9,445 nt of DNA from the NCBI GenBank assembly GCA_002347475.1, contig DDXI01000127.1, forward strand, positions 1 to 9,445. Direction: 5' to 3'. Source of the DNA: Peptococcaceae bacterium UBA2264 (lineage in GTDB: Bacteria > Bacillota > Desulfitobacteriia > Desulfitobacteriales > Desulfitobacteriaceae). The notes under the pieces were generated by a model, which did not search any database, was not told the origin of the DNA, and worked only from the letters and a program-made list of their open reading frames with translations. Positions 4,508 through 9,445 of this stretch are shown here, piece after piece (position 1 is the stretch's first letter; each line of letters begins with the position of its first letter). Position numbers and translations under genes: made by a program.

Positions 4508-5998
4508 ATGTTGATATGCAAACGGGAATGGGATCTGGATCCCAGACCGGAATATCAAAGTGAATTAATTTTAGTTTTAGTCCAATTGGGTCAGGAATTA
4601 GGGCAGCCGTGCATGAATCTCCTCGAGGGTAAAGAGGGCAAGACCGAACGTTCCTATCTGGGATTTGGCAGCGGCTGGATTATAAAAGGTGAGAAACAGA
4701 CAGGACAGGAGCCGCTCGCTGATTTACGCCGCTTTATGCAAGCCTGGATAGAGGACTGCATTCTGCTGGATCAAACCCTGCAGGATAGCGGGGAAGAACA
4801 GGCCATCCGCTCAGAGGCAGATTCCGGCCCGACAGATTTGAGTACTCATATGGAAAGCGGTCTGATAGGATATCTTGATTACGAATGGGGTCTGCAATGG
4901 CAGAGACCTTCAACAGCCCAATCCAATCCTAAATTCTTTTTCCGACTTTGTCCGGTCAATATAGTGCTCCTGCCTCAGACAAAACGCCTGGTTCTGGAGA
5001 TATTCGGAGAAGAAGCTGAAGATGTCCTGCAATCCCTGGCAGTCTGGGAAAGCGCAATTCAAAAGAAGATAGCTGCCTTGACTGCGGACTTTCAAGAGCA
5101 GCTCCCGCAGCCAGCGGCCAAGAGCGCAGCAAAGGCCGGCAAACCGGCGACAATCAGCCTGAATGAAAAATGGCAAAGCAACATGGCCAAGGAAACTTTC
5201 GTCAGCAATATTTTGCGCATTCAGGAGTACATCCGGGCTGGGGATATTTTCCAGGCAGTTTTTTCCCAGAAATTTTATCGCCCGGCAGGTTTTTCACCCT
5301 GGACTTTCTACCGTAAATTACGGGTTCTCAATCCTTCCCCTTATCTGTTCTGCATTCAGGGCGAAGAGGAAACCCTGGTAGGAAGTTCCCCGGAATTAAT
5401 AGTTTCTACTGTTGGTTCCCGGATCAGTACTCGGCCCATTGCCGGCACCCGGCCCAGGGGGAAAACCTCAGCCGAAGACCAGCAGTTGGCGGAAGAACTG
5501 AAACAGGATATCAAAGAAAATGCCGAACATGCCATGCTGGTCGATTTAGGGCGCAATGATATAGGACGGGTTGCCAGCTATGGCAGTGTCCAAGTGACCC
5601 AATATTCTGAAGTCCAGCGTTTCTCCCATGTTATGCATCTGGTTTCCACAGTTGAAGGTGATTTACAGCCTCCTTATGACGGCTTATCTGCCCTCCAGGC
5701 TACTTTCCCGGCAGGAACATTAAGCGGCGCTCCCAAAGTGAGAGCCATGGAAATTCTGCAGGAGCTGGAGACAGACACCAGAGGGGCTTACGGTGGGGCT
5801 TTGGGAATAGTGCGCTGGAACGGAGACGTGGATTTCTGCATTACGATCAGGACCTTGAGAATGACTCCCGGGCAGGTCTGCGTGCAGGCCGGAGCCGGTA
5901 TTGTATACGATTCCCAGCCGGAAATGGAGTATCAGGAAACACTCCATAAGGCTCAGGCTTTGATGAAGGTGGTGGATGAATGTGTTGACCATAATTGA
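4508..5998 (+). CDS. trpE: Anthranilate synthase component I
   Basis: TrpE makes anthranilate from chorismate, using ammonia delivered by TrpG; it is the first step of the tryptophan branch. The 496-residue product has the usual length. The N-terminal domain has LLEGKEGKTERSYLGFG near residues 35-55, the place of the feedback-site LLES motif, with Gly where Ser is common. The chorismate-binding domain shows GDIFQAVFSQKF, PIAGT at 310-314 (Ala here marks anthranilate synthase; PabB enzymes often have Lys), HAMLVDLGRNDIGRV, FPAGTLSGAPKVRAMEIL, the AYGGALGIVRWNG segment and VQAGAGIVYDSQPEMEYQE. ATG 4508 has AGGTGA 5 nt upstream; GTG 4499 would add only three residues. First gene of the operon, behind the attenuator. 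Its 3' end overlaps trpG by 23 nt, suggesting coupled translation of the two subunits. Confidence 0.96.
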   Translation: MLICKREWDLDPRPEYQSELILVLVQLGQELGQPCMNLLEGKEGKTERSYLGFGSGWIIKGEKQTGQEPLADLRRFMQAWIEDCILLDQTLQDSGEEQAIRSEADSGPTDLSTHMESGLIGYLDYEWGLQWQRPSTAQSNPKFFFRLCPVNIVLLPQTKRLVLEIFGEEAEDVLQSLAVWESAIQKKIAALTADFQEQLPQPAAKSAAKAGKPATISLNEKWQSNMAKETFVSNILRIQEYIRAGDIFQAVFSQKFYRPAGFSPWTFYRKLRVLNPSPYLFCIQGEEETLVGSSPELIVSTVGSRISTRPIAGTRPRGKTSAEDQQLAEELKQDIKENAEHAMLVDLGRNDIGRVASYGSVQVTQYSEVQRFSHVMHLVSTVEGDLQPPYDGLSALQATFPAGTLSGAPKVRAMEILQELETDTRGAYGGALGIVRWNGDVDFCITIRTLRMTPGQVCVQAGAGIVYDSQPEMEYQETLHKAQALMKVVDECVDHN

Positions 5999-6611
5999 TA
6001 ATTATGATTCTTTTACCTATAATTTAGTGCAGGAACTGGGACGCCTGGGCGGAGTAATCAGGGTATGCCGTAATGATGAAAAAAGTGTGGAAGATATCCT
6101 GGCTGAGGAACCGGAAGGTATCATAATTTCCCCTGGGCCCTGCACCCCCAATGAGGCAGGAATCTCTGTTGATTTGCTGCGGACTGTGGCCCGGAAAGCA
6201 GATTCCGGTCAGATCATACCCCTTTTAGGAGTATGTCTGGGTCATCAGGCTTTGGCAGCTGCTTTTGGCGGAATAGTGAGCAGGGCTCCGGAAATCGTTC
6301 ACGGCAAACAATCGCCGGTTTTTCATTCCGGCGAGGGTCTGCTGAAAGAACTGGAACAGGGATTTGTGGTCGGCCGTTATCATTCCCTGATCGTGGAAGA
6401 AGCAAGCCTGGATGAACAATGGCAGGTAACAGCCCGCACGGCGGAGGGTTTGGTCATGGCTATCCAGCATTGCTGCCATCCTTTCTACGGGTTACAATTT
6501 CATCCCGAGAGTATTCTTACCCCGGACGGGGCAAAGATTCTGCAGGCTTTTCTGGACATAACCCGGAAGACGAATGGGTCCAGTCAGCCTGAAACACGGA
6601 AGATCAGCTGA
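5976..6611 (+). CDS. trpG: Anthranilate synthase component II, glutamine amidotransferase
   Basis: TrpG hydrolyses glutamine and passes ammonia to TrpE. The 211-residue class I amidotransferase starts with the family pattern IIDNYDSFTYNLVQEL. It carries ISPGPCTPNEAG at about 51-62, the nucleophile Cys87 in GVCLGHQALA, RYHSL at about 134-138, and the catalytic His176 and Glu178 in FHPES. ATG 5976 is preceded by AAGG at 5966-5969 within the end of trpE; a GTG six bases later is also possible. The start lies inside trpE, as in many trpEG pairs. The last 15 or so residues are polar and likely disordered. No separate pabA or pabB is present here, so whether this subunit also serves folate synthesis cannot be judged. 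Confidence 0.96.
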   Translation: MNVLTIIDNYDSFTYNLVQELGRLGGVIRVCRNDEKSVEDILAEEPEGIIISPGPCTPNEAGISVDLLRTVARKADSGQIIPLLGVCLGHQALAAAFGGIVSRAPEIVHGKQSPVFHSGEGLLKELEQGFVVGRYHSLIVEEASLDEQWQVTARTAEGLVMAIQHCCHPFYGLQFHPESILTPDGAKILQAFLDITRKTNGSSQPETRKIS

Positions 6612-6649
6612 CAGTAAAATATTAAGAGAACAGAAAGGGAGATCGGGAA

Positions 6650-7660
6650 ATGAACGGAATCAAGGAAGCACTTAATGATATCGTCGCCGGCAAAGATTTG
6701 ACCCTGGATTTATCAGCCAGAGTAATGACTGAACTTTTAGAGGGTGAACTTACCCCCTCTCAGATAGGGGCTTTGCTCATGGGTTTGCGCATGAAAGGTG
6801 AAAGCGCGGAGGAAATCGCCGGTTTTGCCAAAATATTACGCGGCTTAAGTAATATAATCTCCGCGCCGGAAGGATGCATGGATACCTGCGGAACCGGCGG
6901 AGACGGTGCCGGAACCTTTAATATTTCCACAACTGTGGCTTTTGTGGTTGCCGGAGCCGGAGTTCCGATGGCTAAGCACGGAAACCGTTTTGCCTCCAGC
7001 CGCAGCGGCAGCGCTGACGTACTGGAACAGTTGGGAGTGCCCATAAGCCTTTCTCCGGAGGAGAGCAGCGCCAATTTGCATGAAATCGGTATGGCCTTTC
7101 TTTTTGCTCCCCTCTACCATCCGGCTATGGGTAAGGTTGGGGCCTTTCGCCGGGAACTGGGAGTGAGGACTATCTTTAATTTGTTGGGGCCGCTTTTGAA
7201 TCCGGCTAAGGCCTCTTATCAGCTGCTGGGGGTCTCCTCTATTGATGTCCAGCAAAAACTGGCCAGGGCTTTGAGTATTCTGGGCGGGAAACGGGCTGTG
7301 GTTGTGGTTGGTGAGGATGGTTTGGATGAGGTGACTTTAACAGGCAAAAGCCGGGCCATCCTGGTCGAGGAAGGAAACCTGACACCTTTTGAAATTATTC
7401 CGGAAGACTATGGCTTTACCCTCTGTTCCCTGGAAGATCTCAAAGGTGAGGGGCCGGAAGAAAATGCCCGCGTTACTTTAGGCATTTTGGAGGGGAAAAC
7501 AGGTCCCAAACGTGATATAGTATTATTGAATGCCGGAACGGCCCTTTTTGCTGCCGGCCGGGTTGCCAATATCAGTGAGGGTATAGATCTGGCCAGAAAA
7601 AGTCTGGATACAGGCAAGGCTTTGGCTAAACTGCAGGCTTTAAGGGAAAAAGCCTCTTAA
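6650..7660 (+). CDS. trpD: Anthranilate phosphoribosyltransferase
   Basis: TrpD joins anthranilate to PRPP to give N-(5-phosphoribosyl)anthranilate. The 336-residue product has the normal length. Key motifs are CGTGGD at 80-85 (PRPP diphosphate loop), FNIST at 90-94, KHGNR at 109-113 followed by SGSADVLEQLG, GPLLNPA at 180-186, and Asp226-Glu227 in GLDEVTL, the metal-binding pair of the family. In KHGNRFASSRSG the Phe-Ala-Ser and Arg differ slightly from the commoner KHGNRSVSSKSG. ATG 6650 has AAAGGGAG 8 nt upstream. It follows trpG by 38 bp. Downstream one would expect trpC and trpF; instead trpB comes after 54 bp. Confidence 0.96.
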   Translation: MNGIKEALNDIVAGKDLTLDLSARVMTELLEGELTPSQIGALLMGLRMKGESAEEIAGFAKILRGLSNIISAPEGCMDTCGTGGDGAGTFNISTTVAFVVAGAGVPMAKHGNRFASSRSGSADVLEQLGVPISLSPEESSANLHEIGMAFLFAPLYHPAMGKVGAFRRELGVRTIFNLLGPLLNPAKASYQLLGVSSIDVQQKLARALSILGGKRAVVVVGEDGLDEVTLTGKSRAILVEEGNLTPFEIIPEDYGFTLCSLEDLKGEGPEENARVTLGILEGKTGPKRDIVLLNAGTALFAAGRVANISEGIDLARKSLDTGKALAKLQALREKAS

Positions 7661-7714
7661 AAACCAAAAAAATATCCTATAAAACTGACCCTGTCAGGGA
7701 AGGAGATTCCTACA

Positions 7715-8944
7715 ATGTATAGCAGTAAAGTACACGATCTTTTTAAAGCGGCCGGAAATGTCAAAGGCCGTTTCGGCCCTTACGGGGGTGCTTATGTGGC
7801 TGAAACTCTGGTCCCGGCCTTGCGGGAACTGGAACGTGCCTATGATAAAGCCAAAGATGATGCCGACTTTCAAAGGGAGTTTAAGGAACTTCTGGAAAAG
7901 TATGTTGGAAGGCCTTCCTTGTTCTATGAAGCCAAGCGGCTGAGTACAGCGCTTCAAGGCGCCCGGATTTATTTGAAGAGAGAAGATCTGAATCATACGG
8001 GTGCCCACAAGATCAATAATACCCTGGGCCAGGTTTTGCTGGCCAAACGGATGGGAAAAACAAGGGTGATCGCGGAGACCGGTGCCGGTCAGCATGGCGT
8101 GGCTACGGCAACAGCCTGTGCCCTCTTCGGTTTAGCCTGTGTGATTTATATGGGGGAGGAAGACATCAGACGGCAGCATTTGAATGTTTTACGCATGCGC
8201 CTTCTGGGAGCGGAAGTCCGTTCCGTTACCCTGGGTTCCTGTACCCTGAAAGATGCTATCAACGAAGCTTTCCGGGATTGGATCACTAATGTCGAGGATA
8301 CCTTTTATTGCTTCGGTACAGCTGCCGGACCGCATCCTTATCCCATGATTGTGCGCGATTTTCAGAAAATAATCGGGGAAGAAACCCGCAGGCAGGCTCT
8401 TGCGGAAATAGGACGGCTGCCGGATGTGCTGATTGCATGTGTCGGCGGGGGCAGCAATGCCATCGGCTTTTTCCAGGACTTTATTCCGGATGCTGCCGTG
8501 CGCCTGATTGGGGTGGAGGCTGGGGGGAAAGGTGACGATACCGGTGAAAATGCTGCTACTTTGACTTTAGGCCAGCCAGGTGTATTCCAGGGATCCTACA
8601 GTTATCTCCTCCAGGATGATGACGGCCAGATAGTAATGACTGACTCGGTTTCGGCCGGTCTGGACTACCCCGGAGTTGGACCTCAACACAGTTATCTGAA
8701 AGAAACAGGCCGGGCCGAGTATGTCCGGATTATGGATGCTGAGGCTGTCCGAGCTTGTGGATTGCTGTGCCAAACCGAAGGGATCCTGCCGGCCCTGGAA
8801 AGTGCCCATGCTGTAGCCTATGCAGCCAAGCTGGCCGTGCAGCTTTCGCCAGACCAGGTCATCGTGGTTAATTTATCCGGCCGGGGTGATAAAGATGTGG
8901 AAACCCTGGCAGCTTATCTTGAAGGAGGCGAAGACCATGAGTAA
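7715..8944 (+). CDS. trpB: Tryptophan synthase beta chain
   Basis: TrpB condenses indole and serine to tryptophan using pyridoxal phosphate. The 409-residue product is of the common TrpB1 type, which pairs with TrpA. Lys99 in HTGAHKINNTLGQ is the PLP Schiff-base lysine. Glu121 in ETGAGQHG is the catalytic acid-base residue. GGGSNAIG at 244-251 binds the cofactor phosphate, and SGRGDKD closes the C-terminal part. ATG 7715 has GGAAGGAG about 9 nt upstream. The 54-bp gap from trpD is AT-rich in its first half and holds a small CTGAC/GTCAG hairpin (7685-7697) just before the ribosome binding site. Its 3' end overlaps trpA by 8 nt, so the two subunits are probably translated together. Confidence 0.97.
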   Translation: MYSSKVHDLFKAAGNVKGRFGPYGGAYVAETLVPALRELERAYDKAKDDADFQREFKELLEKYVGRPSLFYEAKRLSTALQGARIYLKREDLNHTGAHKINNTLGQVLLAKRMGKTRVIAETGAGQHGVATATACALFGLACVIYMGEEDIRRQHLNVLRMRLLGAEVRSVTLGSCTLKDAINEAFRDWITNVEDTFYCFGTAAGPHPYPMIVRDFQKIIGEETRRQALAEIGRLPDVLIACVGGGSNAIGFFQDFIPDAAVRLIGVEAGGKGDDTGENAATLTLGQPGVFQGSYSYLLQDDDGQIVMTDSVSAGLDYPGVGPQHSYLKETGRAEYVRIMDAEAVRACGLLCQTEGILPALESAHAVAYAAKLAVQLSPDQVIVVNLSGRGDKDVETLAAYLEGGEDHE

Positions 8945-9445
8945 GAGACTGCAAGAGGTTTTGCAGAGGCTTCCCGAGGGATTGACCAGATTGATAACTT
9001 ACACAATGGCCGGGGATCCGGATCCGGAAACCAGCCTGCGTCGTTTAAGAGGTTTAGCTGACAGCGGTGTGGATATCCTGGAGTTCGGAGTTCCTTTCAG
9101 TGACCCGATGGCTGACGGTCCTGTCATTCAGGCTGCGGCTGAGCGGGCCTTGGCTGCAGGAATGAAATTAAGAAAAGTGCTGGAACTTGTTCGTCAGTTC
9201 CGGCAGACTCATGCTACCCCCTTGCTTTTAATGACTTATCTTAATCCCCTCTTAAGGTACGACTGGGAAAAATTCGTACAGGATGCTGCCGAGGCTGGTG
9301 TAGATGGTCTGATCTTGCCTGAGCTGCCCTATCAGGAGGGCAAAAGTTTGCGCCAGCTGACTTCCGAACTGGTGGGAAATCAGCTGACCTTTATACCAAT
9401 GGTCGCTCAGACCGGGCAAAAAGAGGATATCCAGGCTCTGGCTGC
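8937..9445 (+). CDS. trpA: Tryptophan synthase alpha chain, 3' truncated by the window edge
   Basis: TrpA cleaves indole-3-glycerol phosphate and channels indole to TrpB. The first 169 residues are present, roughly two thirds of the usual length of about 260. Catalytic Glu49 (LEFGVPFSDP) and Asp60 (MADGPVIQ) fall at the same numbers as in the E. coli enzyme. TYTMAGDPDPETS near 21-33 and TYLNPLLRY near 100-108 are family segments. One oddity: the loop usually read as (A/P)D(L/V)P, with the conserved Asp130 of E. coli, is PELP here (Glu129). ATG 8937 lies inside the end of trpB and has AAGGAGG at 8922-8928, 8 nt upstream. It is the last visible gene of the operon. Confidence 0.95.
   Translation, partial: MSKRLQEVLQRLPEGLTRLITYTMAGDPDPETSLRRLRGLADSGVDILEFGVPFSDPMADGPVIQAAAERALAAGMKLRKVLELVRQFRQTHATPLLLMTYLNPLLRYDWEKFVQDAAEAGVDGLILPELPYQEGKSLRQLTSELVGNQLTFIPMVAQTGQKEDIQALA

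Noticed and set aside
4071..4558. Minus-strand ORFs across the aroH-trpE intergenic region
   Set aside because: They are low-complexity translations of the repeat-rich leader (Ser/Leu/Tyr rich), without ribosome sites. The plus-strand RNA structure accounts for the sequence.
7685..7697. CTGAC/GTCAG hairpin between trpD and trpB as a terminator or regulator
   Set aside because: Only five pairs with a 3-nt loop and no T run. It is too weak to call, and trpB would be expected to be co-transcribed.

Overview
The window looks like chromosomal DNA of an anaerobic, spore-former-type Firmicute. Gene content, strong AGGAGG-type ribosome binding sites and the overall mix suggest Clostridia, perhaps the Desulfitobacterium/Dehalobacter side of the Peptococcaceae. 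This placement is inference from gene style, since no rRNA or other marker is present. Nothing suggests a mobile element, phage or CRISPR array.

Left part (1-3244): the last codons of a probable scpB, a perfect-stem hairpin, rluB (23S rRNA pseudouridine synthase), an unrecognised 154-residue protein, and a convergent small gene whose protein resembles a carboxymuconolactone decarboxylase/AhpD fold but lacks its cysteines. A HI0933/BaiN-family flavoprotein follows and ends in a clear intrinsic terminator.

Middle part (3245-4507): a short HutP-family RNA-binding protein sits directly upstream of aroH (monofunctional chorismate mutase). After aroH comes a good sigma-A promoter and an untranslated leader of about 310 nt. 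The leader carries exactly eleven (G/U)AG triplets with almost perfect 2-nt spacing, then mutually exclusive antiterminator and terminator hairpins. This is the architecture of a TRAP (MtrB) controlled attenuator of the Bacillus type. It lies next to a HutP-like gene, and HutP also recognises NAG triplets.

Right part (4508-9445): trpE-trpG-trpD-trpB-trpA, tightly packed with overlaps or short gaps; trpA runs off the window. trpC and trpF, which normally lie between trpD and trpB, are absent from this operon. Together the genes divide chorismate between prephenate (AroH) and tryptophan (TrpEG onward). The leader probably senses tryptophan.

The points most worth a second look are the 11-triplet attenuator, the HutP-like protein that has lost the metal-binding histidines of true HutP, and the operon lacking trpCF.
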